NCBI RefSeq assembly: GCF_015097055.1
Contig: NZ_AP023366.1
Span: 658,501-722,500 of the forward strand
From: Effusibacillus dendaii
GTDB taxonomy: Bacteria > Bacillota > Bacilli > Tumebacillales > Effusibacillaceae
Direction: 5' to 3'
DNA: 64,000 nt
A model generated the notes under the pieces. That model searched no databases. It was not told the origin of the DNA and was given only the letters and a program-made list of their open reading frames with translations. Shown piece after piece: positions 52,694-63,284 of the stretch (the stretch's first letter is position 1; each line of letters opens with the position of its first letter). The translations under genes were made by a program, and so were the position numbers.

Positions 52694-53464
52694 TTATTTT
52701 AAATGGATTCTTTCAATGGATACCGCTTTTCCGGTGTCCGACAAATCGATGCAGACCGCGTTCAGCATAGCAGGCCCGTTCTCCACTTCAAAGCGGATAG
52801 GCATTTGCGTTAGAAAGCGCTGAATTACCTGTTCCGTCTTCATCCCGATGATACTGTTAACCGGACCGCACATCCCGACATCAGTCAAATAAGCGGTACC
52901 ATGCAACAGGATTTGTTCGTCAGCTGTCTGCACATGCGTGTGTGTGCCAATGACGGCAGAAACACGCCCATCTACATAATGGGCAAACGCCAATTTTTCG
53001 GATGTGGCCTCCGCGTGAAAATCAACAAAAATATGACGTGATGCGTCGCCGATTTCCTCCAAAATTTGATCGATTGCCACAAACGGAGAATCGTAATCTC
53101 CCATAAACACGCGTCCTAGCAAATTCACAACAGCGATCTGCACATTTCCCGCACGCACCAATGTAAATCCTTGACCGGGGGCTCCTTTTGGAAAATTGGC
53201 GGGGCGCACAATCCGTTTCTCGTCTTCGATATAACCGAAAATGTCTTTGTTGTCCCACACATGGTTGCCCATTGTAAGAATATCCACATTGGCATCAAAC
53301 AACATTTCCGCCAGTTTGGGAGTAAGTCCGCGCCCGTTAGCTGCATTCTCCGCATTCGCAATCGTCAGATCGGGGTTGTATTCTTCCAATACTTGCGGCA
53401 GATATTGCGTTACCGCCGTTCGTCCCGGCTGCCCCACAATATCACCTATAAACAAAATTCTCAC
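52694..53464 (-). CDS. ymdB: YmdB, cyclic-nucleotide metallophosphodiesterase
   Basis: A 256-residue calcineurin-type phosphoesterase: RILFIGDIVGQPGR, NAENAANGRGLT, MGNHVWDNKDI, DFHAEATSEK and GTHTHVQTADEQIL provide the di-metal site. YmdB hydrolyses 2',3'- and 3',5'-cyclic nucleotides and controls biofilm and motility decisions in Bacillus. GTG 53464 follows GAGGTGG; the longer frame is not supported. It sits between rny and spoVS, as is standard, apart from the inserted hypothetical gene. Confidence 0.94.
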   Translation of the reverse strand: MRILFIGDIVGQPGRTAVTQYLPQVLEEYNPDLTIANAENAANGRGLTPKLAEMLFDANVDILTMGNHVWDNKDIFGYIEDEKRIVRPANFPKGAPGQGFTLVRAGNVQIAVVNLLGRVFMGDYDSPFVAIDQILEEIGDASRHIFVDFHAEATSEKLAFAHYVDGRVSAVIGTHTHVQTADEQILLHGTAYLTDVGMCGPVNSIIGMKTEQVIQRFLTQMPIRFEVENGPAMLNAVCIDLSDTGKAVSIERIHLK

Positions 53465-53525
53465 AATCCACCTCATTCGATACGAAATATAGTCTAGTGT
53501 ACATTCCGTGGAAATTTTTATGCGA

Positions 53526-54080
53526 TTACCGATTATAAATAAAAACCTTCGCCCCATCACGATAGGCAATAATCTGCTCCTGTTCAAACCAAGTATGCCG
53601 ATGTCCCAGCAACATGTCAATCGTCGCTTCTTGATCTTTCAATTCTTGTTCAAGCAACATAAAATCTTCCTTCACATCATTTGCAAAATAAGATTGAATA
53701 ACCGACACCAGGAGGTGGATTTCAGACCGTGAGAAATTCTCGCTCGATTGTCGGTAACTTAATACCGTAATCCCGTCCTGTACGTTAAATTCAATTTCTC
53801 CGATTGGCGGAAATGAGGGATCCAGTTCACGGCAGGCTGCGAAATAAGCTTTTATATCCTGCAGACAGGCAGACTTTTTCTGATCATCAATGGCAGACAC
53901 CCGAAAGAAGGAAAAGACAAATGACTTATCGAGTGGATTATAACGAACGGAAGAAACCTCCGGATAACAGATAAGCATCGAAATTAAAAAACGGATTGCA
54001 GGTGATTCGTTTTTCTTGAGAAGCGGCATGCAGCGATTCACAACCTTTGGTTTGAGATGAACGATGTTTATCGATTCCAC
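53526..54080 (-). CDS. Hypothetical protein inserted between rny and ymdB
   Basis: A 184-residue mixed alpha/beta protein with no membrane helix, starting at a GTG with weak ribosome site. An N-terminal region (RCMPLLKKNESPAIRFLISM), a beta-rich middle (SSVRYNPLDKSFVFSFFRVS) and a helical C-terminal part (FMLLEQELKDQEATIDMLLG) are visible. I recognise no family. Its position in a conserved operon suggests a lineage-specific accessory to RNA turnover or signalling. Confidence 0.6.
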   Translation of the reverse strand: MESINIVHLKPKVVNRCMPLLKKNESPAIRFLISMLICYPEVSSVRYNPLDKSFVFSFFRVSAIDDQKKSACLQDIKAYFAACRELDPSFPPIGEIEFNVQDGITVLSYRQSSENFSRSEIHLLVSVIQSYFANDVKEDFMLLEQELKDQEATIDMLLGHRHTWFEQEQIIAYRDGAKVFIYNR

Positions 54081-54085
54081 ACAGC

Positions 54086-54118
54086 ATTGATTCGATTCAA
54101 CTATTGATTCGATTCAAA
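54086..54118. repeat. 15-bp tandem direct repeat upstream of the hypothetical gene
   Basis: ATTGATTCGATTCAA occurs at 54086-54100 and 54103-54117, period 17, just before the GTG start of the 184-residue gene. Confidence 0.8.
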
Positions 54119-54171
54119 CACAAAAAATCCTTTAGGGAATAAGCGGCAAAATAGGAATCATGATGTGAGGT

Positions 54172-54203
54172 AGGCACAAATAAAGCAGCCTGTTGGCTGC
54201 TTT
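54172..54203 (-). terminator. rny terminator
   Basis: AAAGCAGCC-AACA-GGCTGCTTT overlaps the rny stop and is followed by ATTTGTG on the minus strand. Confidence 0.65.
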
Positions 54204-55740
54204 ATTTCGCGTATTCGACGGCTCTGGTCTCACGAATGACCGTGACTTTAATTTGCCCGGGATATTCCAACTCTTGTTCAATTTTCTTGGAAATATCTCT
54301 GGCAACGCGTACCGATTCTGCGTCGTCAATTTGCTCTGGTTTAACAATGATTCGAATTTCACGCCCTGCTTGAATTGCATAGGACTTTTCAACGCCATCA
54401 AACGATTCGGCGATTTCTTCCAATTTCTCCAACCTTTTTAAATAAATATCGAGCGTTTCACGGCGCGCACCAGGTCTTGCGGCCGATATGGCATCTGCTG
54501 CCGCCACAATAACAGATACGGGAGAAGAAAACTCAATATCCCCATGATGTGCACCGATTGCATTAATGACGATCGGGTGCTCTTTATACTTCTTGGCCAG
54601 ATCGACTCCAATCTCGACGTGCGACCCTTCCACTTCATGTGTAATTGCTTTGCCCACATCATGCAAGAGACCGCCGCGACGCGCCAGATTCACATCAAGT
54701 CCGAGTTCTGCAGCCATTAATCCAGACAGATGCGCCACTTCAATCGAGTGTTTTAATACATTTTGCCCATAACTTGTTCTATACTTCAATCGTCCTAAAA
54801 TCTTTACAAGATCGGGATGTATTCCACTGATTCCCGTCTCAAACGTAGCTTGCTCGCCCTCTTCCCGAATTCGGTCATCAATTTCACGGCGAGCCTTCTC
54901 TACCATTTCTTCAATTCGAGCGGGATGAATACGTCCATCCGCTACCAGTTTTTCCAGGGCTACTCTTGCAATTTCCCGACGAACCGGATCAAATCCGGAT
55001 AGAATAACGGCTTCCGGCGTATCGTCAATAATCAAATCAATTCCGGTAAGCGTTTCTAAGGCACGAATATTGCGTCCTTCCCGTCCAATAATTCGCCCTT
55101 TCATTTCATCATTTGGAAGACTGACCACCGAAACAGTGGTTTCTGCCACATGATCCGCCGCACAGCGCTGAATGGCTGTAGCGATAATTTCTTTTGCTTT
55201 CTTTTCCGCTTCATCTTTAGCCTGCTGTTCAATTTCTTTCATCAGTACAGCCGCTTCATGACGACATTCGGTTTCCACGTTAGCCAACAAAATTGCTTTG
55301 GCCTCTTCTTGCGTCAAACCGGAAATTCTTTCTAACTCAACTACTTGTTGTTTGTGCAGTTCTTCCACTTTAGCACGTTGTTCATCAACAGCCCGTTCTT
55401 TTGATGCCAACGATTCCGCACGTTTTTCAATCGCTTCTGTTTTTCGATCCAGCGTTTCTTCTTTTTGAAGCAAGCGCCGTTCCAATCGCTGAATTTCATT
55501 ACGTCGTTCGCGGATTTCTTTCTCCGCTTCGGAACGCAATGTGTGCACTTCTTCTTTCGCTTCTAATATTGCTTCCTTTTTCTTTGCTTCCGATTCTTTT
55601 ACCGCTTCATCAATAATTTGGGAAGCACGTAATTCAGCAGAAGCCGTCTTTCCTTCCGCAATTGCTCTGCGCCAAAAATAACCGACGCCGATTCCGACAA
55701 TCAGAGCAATGACGGAAATTAAAATGGCTATTCCAGTCAT
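54202..55740 (-). CDS. rny: Ribonuclease Y
   Basis: A 512-residue endoribonuclease: N-terminal membrane anchor ([19 protein letters not shown]), a long coiled coil (about residues 30-200), a KH domain ([21 protein letters not shown]) and an HD domain ([18 protein letters not shown]). It starts mRNA decay at the membrane. The length is typical. It lies directly downstream of recX. Confidence 0.97.
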   Translation of the reverse strand: MTGIAILISVIALIVGIGVGYFWRRAIAEGKTASAELRASQIIDEAVKESEAKKKEAILEAKEEVHTLRSEAEKEIRERRNEIQRLERRLLQKEETLDRKTEAIEKRAESLASKERAVDEQRAKVEELHKQQVVELERISGLTQEEAKAILLANVETECRHEAAVLMKEIEQQAKDEAEKKAKEIIATAIQRCAADHVAETTVSVVSLPNDEMKGRIIGREGRNIRALETLTGIDLIIDDTPEAVILSGFDPVRREIARVALEKLVADGRIHPARIEEMVEKARREIDDRIREEGEQATFETGISGIHPDLVKILGRLKYRTSYGQNVLKHSIEVAHLSGLMAAELGLDVNLARRGGLLHDVGKAITHEVEGSHVEIGVDLAKKYKEHPIVINAIGAHHGDIEFSSPVSVIVAAADAISAARPGARRETLDIYLKRLEKLEEIAESFDGVEKSYAIQAGREIRIIVKPEQIDDAESVRVARDISKKIEQELEYPGQIKVTVIRETRAVEYAK

Positions 55741-55934
55741 TTAAAAGCCTCCTAGCTCAGATATATTGAAAACCTGAGCAAAGACGCAGCCTTGTCCGCG
55801 CCAAGAACAAGGATTTTGATCGGTTGGTCATATGTTACCAGAAAGACCCCTTTTAAGCTAATCGTACGCATTTTTAATTCTATCCTTATGATTTATGATT
55901 GTCAAGAAAAGGGATTTCTGAACAAGATTGCAAA

Positions 55935-56575
55935 TTACGCATGCGTTTGCCGCCAATCGCGCAACACTGCTTCGATTGTGGAGCGCTTAAATCCTTTACG
56001 TGCCAGATATTGTGCGATTTTAAAAGCGGTTTGCCTGTCTATTTGGGGATCGTTTTGTTTATGGAAGGATGATTTTTTGGCAATCAAACGGGCGGCTGCC
56101 TCCGCTTCATCAACATATTCATCCATTGCCTGTTCGATTACATCCTTTGCAACGCCTCTTTGCTGCAGTTCCCAGCGAATCATTCGTTTGCCGCGAGGTT
56201 TGTTAAGAATCCGACTGCGAACAAACTCCGTTGCAAACTTGTTATCACTCAAATAGCCAAACGATTCCAGCCGACCGAGCACATATTCGATTGTCTCGGC
56301 TGCGATTGATTTTCTGGCCAAATAATCGGTTACCTGCTGCCTGCTTCTCGCTCTGGCCGACAAATACCGAACCGCCAATTCGTATGCGTTTGACTGCTCT
56401 TCTTGCTGCTTCCAAAGGTCCACATCTTCTGCGGTAACATCCATACCTACACGCAATCGCAATTGGTAGGCCAATTCCAGTTGGATGGAAAGAACAAACT
56501 CTTCATTAACAAATAGGTTCACCCGATCAGGATGAGCCCGTTGTGGTTGAATGGAGGTAATCTTTCCAAGGAGAC

Positions 56576-56579
<4 letters not shown>
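55935..56579 (-). CDS. recX: RecX, regulator of RecA
   Basis: A 214-residue protein of three tandem three-helix repeats ([60 protein letters not shown]). It overlaps the recA stop by 4 bp, coupling its translation to recA. RecX limits RecA filament extension. Confidence 0.93.
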
Positions 56580-57622
<1,043 letters not shown>

Positions 57623-57724
57623 GAAAACCTCTCCTTTTTCGACAAAAAAATCTATTACTTATTCGATTTATTGAGCCTTAATTCCTTCTCCTTTCCCTAT
57701 CGTACTATAAGAAAAACAAAAATG

Positions 57725-57738
57725 CAAACATTTGTTCT
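57725..57738 (-). promoter_or_regulatory. LexA box upstream of recA
   Basis: On the minus strand AGAACAAATGTTTG has the GAAC-N4-GTTT form, like lexA box 3. It lies next to a T-rich promoter region with TATAGT. Confidence 0.65.
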
Positions 57739-57777
57739 TAACAAATTAGTAATATTTTATTGCTATATTTGCATAAT

Positions 57778-57813
57778 AAGAAAAAACAAACGGGATGTCA
57801 ATCTCTCATCCCG
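57778..57813 (-). terminator. Terminator of the DEAD-box helicase gene
   Basis: CGGGATG-N9-CATCCCG (57791-57813), then TTTGTTTTTT on the minus strand, past the helicase stop. Confidence 0.88.
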
Positions 57814-57827
57814 CAGTTGTTGTTTAT

Positions 57828-59411
57828 TTATCGACGCACCATTTTTTCGCGAGGTCTGGCAGGTTCCAAGTTGACGCGGGAACCGTTCATTCGGGTTTGC
57901 CGCAACGATTCAAAGACAAATGGCGCCGATTCCTGTTCCACTTCAAAGAATGTGAATTTCTCGAAGATGTCGATCTTGCCAATCGCATTACCCGGTATGC
58001 CTGCTTCTTCCGACACGAATTTGATCAGATCGGCCGGGCCTATTTTGGCAGTTCGTCCAATGTTGATAAAGAATCGAACCATGCCCGGGGAAGCGCCCGT
58101 ATCGCCAAAATCATACTCTGCTTTTTCCTCGTTATGCGCATCACCGGCAATCAGTTTTAAGGCCGCCGCCGCCAAATCGACCGGGTCAAACTCATCGACC
58201 AGTCCAGCAAGAACCGCCCGGTAATGGGCAAGCCCGCCTTCCTGCAAAGATGCCCGCAACCGCTCCCGCCAAATCTCTGCCTGCCGTTCTGCCACATCAG
58301 CCAGGGAAGGCACTTCGCGTGCGATTATTTTTGCTTTTGTTTCTTTTTCAATCGACTTGAACAGTTTGAATTCCCTTGGCGTAACCAATGTGATGGCAAG
58401 CCCGCGTTTGCCGGCCCGACCTGTACGTCCAATCCGATGTACATACGACTCAGGATCCTGCGGAATGTCGTAGTTGACAACGTGCGATACGTTCCCTACA
58501 TCAATGCCACGAGCTGCCACATCGGTAGCGATGAGCATTTCAATCTCGCCGTTACGGAATTTTTTCATAACGCGGTCACGTTGCGCTTGCGATAAGTCGC
58601 CATGCAATCCGTCTGCCAAATACCCGCGCGAGATCAAGGCTTCCGTAAGTTCGTCGACACCCCGTTTGGTACGGCAAAAAATAATGCCGAGCGAAATTTC
58701 CTCGCTGTCGATAATCCGGCATAAACTGTCTTGCTTGGTGCGTTCCAATACTTTATAGTAGACCTGTTCAATCAGAGGTACCGTCACGTCGCCGCGGTTT
58801 ACCGTAACACTGACCGGATCTTTCATGTACCGTTTGGAAAGCTTCTTCACTTCGTCCGGCATCGTAGCTGAAAACAGCAGCGTCTGCCGTTCCGTCGGAG
58901 TCACCTTCAGAATGTCTTCAATATCGTCAATGAACCCCATATCAAGCATTTCATCCGACTCGTCCAATACAACGGTCTGCAGTTTGTCAAGTTTCAGCGT
59001 TCCTCGTCGGATATGGTCCAAAATCCGGCCCGGGGTGCCAATCACAATATTGACACCTTGCTGCAGCGCTTTAATTTGATGACCGATTGACTGTCCGCCA
59101 TAGATCGGCAGGGTTTTCACTCTTTTGTAGCGGGCGATTTTGCGCAATTCTCCGGCCACCTGAATGGCCAGTTCGCGGGTTGGGGTCAGGATCAGCGATT
59201 GCACGTGCCGTACGTTCGAAGCCGCCTCTACCAAAGGAATGCCAAAAGCAGCCGTTTTGCCTGTTCCAGTCTGTGCCTGACCGATTACATCGCGTCCGCT
59301 TAAAACAACTGGAATGCATTGCGCCTGAATGGGAGACGGTTCTTCAAACCCCATTTCATCAATTGCCTGATGCACTTTTTTTGTAAGACCAAGTTCTGCA
59401 AATGTAGTCAT
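57828..59411 (-). CDS. DEAD-box RNA helicase (DbpA/CshA type) with a DESD motif II
   Basis: A 527-residue helicase: Q motif (GFEEPSPIQAQCIP), AQTGTGKT (motif I), TPTRELA, GTPGR, SAT, RGIDV, HRIGRTGRAG. Motif II reads DESD (residues 150-153) instead of DEAD. A C-terminal DbpA-type RNA-binding domain follows (IKFVSEEAGIPGNAIGKIDI), suggesting action on 23S rRNA or a cold-shock/degradosome role. It is inserted between cinA and recA, where Bacillus has none. Other ATPase motifs look intact. Confidence 0.92.
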   Translation of the reverse strand: MTTFAELGLTKKVHQAIDEMGFEEPSPIQAQCIPVVLSGRDVIGQAQTGTGKTAAFGIPLVEAASNVRHVQSLILTPTRELAIQVAGELRKIARYKRVKTLPIYGGQSIGHQIKALQQGVNIVIGTPGRILDHIRRGTLKLDKLQTVVLDESDEMLDMGFIDDIEDILKVTPTERQTLLFSATMPDEVKKLSKRYMKDPVSVTVNRGDVTVPLIEQVYYKVLERTKQDSLCRIIDSEEISLGIIFCRTKRGVDELTEALISRGYLADGLHGDLSQAQRDRVMKKFRNGEIEMLIATDVAARGIDVGNVSHVVNYDIPQDPESYVHRIGRTGRAGKRGLAITLVTPREFKLFKSIEKETKAKIIAREVPSLADVAERQAEIWRERLRASLQEGGLAHYRAVLAGLVDEFDPVDLAAAALKLIAGDAHNEEKAEYDFGDTGASPGMVRFFINIGRTAKIGPADLIKFVSEEAGIPGNAIGKIDIFEKFTFFEVEQESAPFVFESLRQTRMNGSRVNLEPARPREKMVRR

Positions 59412-59423
59412 TCTATCACCTTT

Positions 59424-60659
59424 CTACTTCATACGTTTAACCAGCGAATACAGAGCGTTTTTGACGGCCCTCAAGCGAATTTGTTGACGGTCGCCGCGCA
59501 GCCGGAACTCTTTCGCCGTAGTTCCATCGGGACCGGCCACTGCTATGTAAACCAATCCAACAGGTTTTGTCTCCGTAGCACCGCCTGGACCGGCAATCCC
59601 CGTGACAGAAATGGCCCAGTCACAGCCGGATCGATTTCTCGCTCCTTCCGCCATAGCGCGAGCGCAAGCTTCCGACACCGCTCCATCTGTCTCTAAAACA
59701 TGAGACGGCACGCCCAATTGTTCCGTTTTTGCCGAATTGTGATACGTAACCCAACTTTGTTTAAAATAGTCTGAACTTCCGGGCACGTCGGTAATCATGG
59801 CAGCCAGCAGGCCGCCCGTACAGCTTTCTGCTGCAGCCAATGTTTGACCGGTTTGTTTTAACCGTTTCCCAACCGCAACCGGCAATATCTCATCGTCAAT
59901 TCCATATATATATTTGTCCAAACGCTGCCGCAATTGTTTCTCCACAGGAGCAATCAGGGCGTAAGCAGCCTCCTCAGAGTCAGCTCTCGCTGTAATCCGT
60001 AATGTCACTTCACCTTCCGAGGCCAGCGGCGCTACGGTAGGGTTCGTCTGGCTGTTCAGAATATCTGCGACTTCCGTTTCCATCGCCGATTCACCGATTC
60101 CGAACAAGCGCAGTACACGGGAACGGATTGTCATCTGGCGGCCGACAATTGTACGGATCAACGGAATCATCTGTTCATTCACCATGGGCCGCAATTCGGT
60201 AGGGGGTCCGGGCAGCAGAAAATAATGACGGTTGTCGTACTCTATATACTGTCCCGGTGCGGTTCCCCTCTTATTTTCCAGAAACCGCCCGCCTTCCAGC
60301 AACATGACCTGCTTCTTGTTATTTTCTGTCATTACCCGTCCAAAACTGGCAAAGAAAGATTCCAGGTTTTTTAGCGCTTCGTTGTCCAGCTGTAAGGAAA
60401 TACCCAGAAACTCAGCCAGCGACTCACGCGTCAAATCGTCGTCTGTCGGACCAAGTCCGCCCGTCAGCACAATCACATCGGAACGGGCGTGGGCGATTTT
60501 CAACACTTCACCGATCCGTTCCCGATTGTCACCGACCGCTTGGTGAAAATACACGTTGACCCCTTCGAGAGCCAGCTTATCCGATATAAACTGAGCGTTT
60601 GTGTTTGCAATCTGTCCAAGCAGGAGTTCCGTCCCTACACCGATAATCTCTGCCCGCAT
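59424..60659 (-). CDS. cinA: CinA, competence/damage-inducible protein
   Basis: A 411-residue protein: N-terminal MoaB/MogA-like domain (EIIGVGTELLLGQIANTNAQ; LTGGLGPTDDDLTRE) and C-terminal nicotinamide-nucleotide amidase domain (AAAESCTGGLLAAMITDVPG; VTGIAGPGGATETKPVG). It deamidates NMN and cleaves ADP-ribose-type products in related bacteria. It lies between pgsA and recA, a standard neighbourhood. Confidence 0.95.
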   Translation of the reverse strand: MRAEIIGVGTELLLGQIANTNAQFISDKLALEGVNVYFHQAVGDNRERIGEVLKIAHARSDVIVLTGGLGPTDDDLTRESLAEFLGISLQLDNEALKNLESFFASFGRVMTENNKKQVMLLEGGRFLENKRGTAPGQYIEYDNRHYFLLPGPPTELRPMVNEQMIPLIRTIVGRQMTIRSRVLRLFGIGESAMETEVADILNSQTNPTVAPLASEGEVTLRITARADSEEAAYALIAPVEKQLRQRLDKYIYGIDDEILPVAVGKRLKQTGQTLAAAESCTGGLLAAMITDVPGSSDYFKQSWVTYHNSAKTEQLGVPSHVLETDGAVSEACARAMAEGARNRSGCDWAISVTGIAGPGGATETKPVGLVYIAVAGPDGTTAKEFRLRGDRQQIRLRAVKNALYSLVKRMK

Positions 60660-60677
60660 GACAAATGCCTCCCCTTG

Positions 60678-61256
60678 TTAAATTCGGCCACTGAGAATAA
60701 CGTGTTTGTTTTTCCATAAGTAATCCGCCCCTGACCAGATGGTGACTATAACAGCCGCATAAAGCATCAGTTGGTCAAACGGGAATCCAATATAGGCAAA
60801 CGGGAAATTGTGTAAAATAAGCGCCGAAATAGCAATAATTTGAAATGCGGTTTTGATTTTCCCCAGTTTGCTCGCCGCCAAAATAATACCTTCCGAAGCG
60901 GCAATCGTGCGCAACCCGGAAATCACAAACTCGCGAAAAATGATGACAATCGCCACGATGGCACCAATTCGCTGCATTTCAACAAGCGCCACCAACGCAG
61001 CCGTAACCAACAGTTTGTCAGCCAATGGATCAAGGAATTTGCCGAAATTCGTTACCAGTTTCCGTTTCCGTGCAATGTAACCGTCCAACCCATCGGTGGC
61101 GGCCGCAATGATAAAAACAAGCGCCGCAATAATTTCACTAACCGTAATCGTGTATCCGCCGATTGTAAAGTTTCCGAATTCAAAACGGATCAGCAAAAAA
61201 AACAGGATAACCGGAATCAGAAAAATTCTGGCTATCGTAATACGGTTAGCCAAATT
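60678..61256 (-). CDS. pgsA: PgsA, phosphatidylglycerophosphate synthase
   Basis: A 192-residue membrane enzyme with the CDP-alcohol phosphotransferase motif (DGLDGYIARKRKLVTNFGKF then LDPLADK). It makes phosphatidylglycerophosphate from CDP-diacylglycerol and glycerol-3-phosphate. GTG 61256, close behind the rimO stop, begins VNLANRITIARIF, the usual N terminus. The upstream part of the long frame is rimO sequence. Confidence 0.95.
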   Translation of the reverse strand, partial: NLANRITIARIFLIPVILFFLLIRFEFGNFTIGGYTITVSEIIAALVFIIAAATDGLDGYIARKRKLVTNFGKFLDPLADKLLVTAALVALVEMQRIGAIVAIVIIFREFVISGLRTIAASEGIILAASKLGKIKTAFQIIAISALILHNFPFAYIGFPFDQLMLYAAVIVTIWSGADYLWKNKHVILSGRI

Positions 61257-61260
61257 CACC

Positions 61261-62592
61261 TCACACACACTCCCCTGACAGATCAAAATCATACGAATGC
61301 GTAATGCGGACGTCTACCATGCTGCCCGCTTCTAATCGACCGCCGCCTGTAACAAACACCAATCCGTCAATTTCTTTCGCATCATACTGTGTGCGGCCGA
61401 TATAAACATCCGGATTTTGATCGTCCTGCCGCTCAATCAGCACTTTCAATTGTTTGCCTACCCTCGCTGCATTTCGCTCGGCAGCGACTTGACGCCCGAT
61501 TTCCATCAAAAGGCTGGCCCGCCGTTCCTTTGTTTCTTCCGAAACCTGATTCTCCATTTCAGCAGACGGAGTGCCTTCCTCCGGCGAATAAGCAAATACG
61601 CCAATATGGTCGAATCCAATCTCACGAACAAACCGACACAGATTATCAAAATCCGCTTCTGTTTCACCCGGAAATCCGACAATAAAGGAGGTCCGAATCG
61701 CTACATCCGGCACCCGGCTACGAATTTTGTCAATCAGACGACGTATTTGCGCCTGATGACCCGGTCGACGCATCGCCTTCAAAATATGATCTTCCGAATG
61801 CTGCAATGGCATATCAATATATTTAGCCACCTTTGGCAAACGGGCAAATGCATCGATCACTTCATCCGTGAAAAAGCCGGGGTATGCATAATGAAGCCGG
61901 ATCCACTCCAAACCATCCACTTCATTTAACGCTTCCAACAACTTGTGCAAATTCCGTTTTCCATAAAGATCCAATCCGTATTGGGTAGAGTCCTGCGCAA
62001 TCAGCATAACCTCTTTTACGCCCTGCTTTACCAACGACTCTGCTTCCGCTACAATCGATTCGATTGGTCGTGAACGGAATTTTCCGCGCATGGAAGGAAT
62101 CGCACAAAACGTACAGGAGTGGTCGCATCCTTCCGCGATTTTCAAGTAGGCGGATGCCCCCCCGGTCACTAAACGGGGTGTCAGTTCATCATACAGGTAA
62201 ACCGGATTCCCCACATACTGCGGAACCGAATCTGCCTGCTTCACCTCATCAATCAGTTCATTGATTCGATGATATTCACCCGTACCGACAAGGCCGTCAA
62301 TCTCCGGAATTTCCGTAATCAGTTCATCCTGATAACGCTGCACCATACAACCGGAGACCAGCAAAGTCTTGCAGGACCCCTCTTCTTTATATTGCGCCAT
62401 CGAAAGAATAGTTTCAACCGATTCTGCTTTTGCCGCATCAATAAATCCGCATGTATTGACAATGATGATATCCGCTTCTTCCGGATTTTGCACCACATCG
62501 TATCCGTTTTTGGCTACGAGGCCCATCATCACTTCAGAGTCTACCAAGTTTTTTTCACAGCCTAATGTAACAACTGCTAGTTTCTGATTCAT
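61261..62592 (-). CDS. rimO: RimO, ribosomal protein S12 methylthiotransferase
   Basis: A 443-residue methylthiotransferase: VTLGCEKNLVDSEVMMG, NTCGFIDAAKAES and VSGCMVQRYQDEL carry the auxiliary cluster cysteines, EGCDHSCTFCAIPSMRG the radical SAM cluster, and a TRAM domain ends the protein. It modifies Asp in S12. ATG 62592 follows GGGGGAA. It is a paralog of miaB. Confidence 0.96.
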   Translation of the reverse strand: MNQKLAVVTLGCEKNLVDSEVMMGLVAKNGYDVVQNPEEADIIIVNTCGFIDAAKAESVETILSMAQYKEEGSCKTLLVSGCMVQRYQDELITEIPEIDGLVGTGEYHRINELIDEVKQADSVPQYVGNPVYLYDELTPRLVTGGASAYLKIAEGCDHSCTFCAIPSMRGKFRSRPIESIVAEAESLVKQGVKEVMLIAQDSTQYGLDLYGKRNLHKLLEALNEVDGLEWIRLHYAYPGFFTDEVIDAFARLPKVAKYIDMPLQHSEDHILKAMRRPGHQAQIRRLIDKIRSRVPDVAIRTSFIVGFPGETEADFDNLCRFVREIGFDHIGVFAYSPEEGTPSAEMENQVSEETKERRASLLMEIGRQVAAERNAARVGKQLKVLIERQDDQNPDVYIGRTQYDAKEIDGLVFVTGGGRLEAGSMVDVRITHSYDFDLSGECV

Positions 62593-62721
62593 AGTTTCCC
62601 CCATCCTAAATATCAAAGGCCCGGTTGCATCCGCAATCCAGACCACCCTCTCGTTGCAATTGACACAGGTTTTGCATTATCCAAGTATAAATGAAAGGCA
62701 TGGGGAAGTCAAAGACTTCGG

Positions 62722-62747
62722 AAACGGGCAGGTGTTGCTGCCCGTTT
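62722..62747 (-). terminator. yajQ terminator candidate
   Basis: AAACGGGCAG and its exact complement form a 10-bp stem with a 6-nt loop at the yajQ stop; the T tract is only three bases. Confidence 0.45.
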
Positions 62748-63240
62748 AGGATCGGTAATTTGTAAACTGCAAATCAATCGGCAAATCTTCTTTATTCAGG
62801 AGTTGAATAACAAATTGCAAATCGTCACGGCTTTTGCCTGTCACCCGGATTTGATCGCCCTGGATGGCCGCCTGCACTTTGATTTTGGAATCCTTGATCA
62901 ACTTGACAATTTTTTTGGCGTTTTCCTGATCGATTCCCTGCAATACTTTGACAACCTGACGCACGGTTCCGCCTGATGCCGGTTCCATTTTTCCGTAGGA
63001 AAACGATTTGGGAGAAATTTGCCGCTTGATCAGCTTGCTTTCCAGGATATCCTTTACCGCTCCCAATTTGTATTCATCATCACCGATCAAAATCAGGTCG
63101 TCCCCTTTTAGCTCAATGGAGCTTTTGCTGCCTTTAAAATCGAACCGGTTTTCCATCTCTTTCACAGCCTGTGTAACCGCGTTTTTGACCTCTTGCAGAT
63201 CGACCGTCGACACGATATCAAACGATGCGTCCTTTGCCAC
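62746..63240 (-). CDS. YajQ-family (UPF0234) nucleotide-binding protein
   Basis: A 164-residue protein beginning [20 protein letters not shown] and containing [15 protein letters not shown] and [20 protein letters not shown], the two RNP-like halves of UPF0234. YajQ-like proteins bind nucleic acids or cyclic-di-GMP in some species. GTG 63240 follows GGAGGTGG. It sits between rodZ and rimO. Confidence 0.92.
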   Translation of the reverse strand: MAKDASFDIVSTVDLQEVKNAVTQAVKEMENRFDFKGSKSSIELKGDDLILIGDDEYKLGAVKDILESKLIKRQISPKSFSYGKMEPASGGTVRQVVKVLQGIDQENAKKIVKLIKDSKIKVQAAIQGDQIRVTGKSRDDLQFVIQLLNKEDLPIDLQFTNYRS

Positions 63241-63284
63241 TGCAGCCACCTCCAACAAAAGTATGAACTACGTAATGCAAGATT

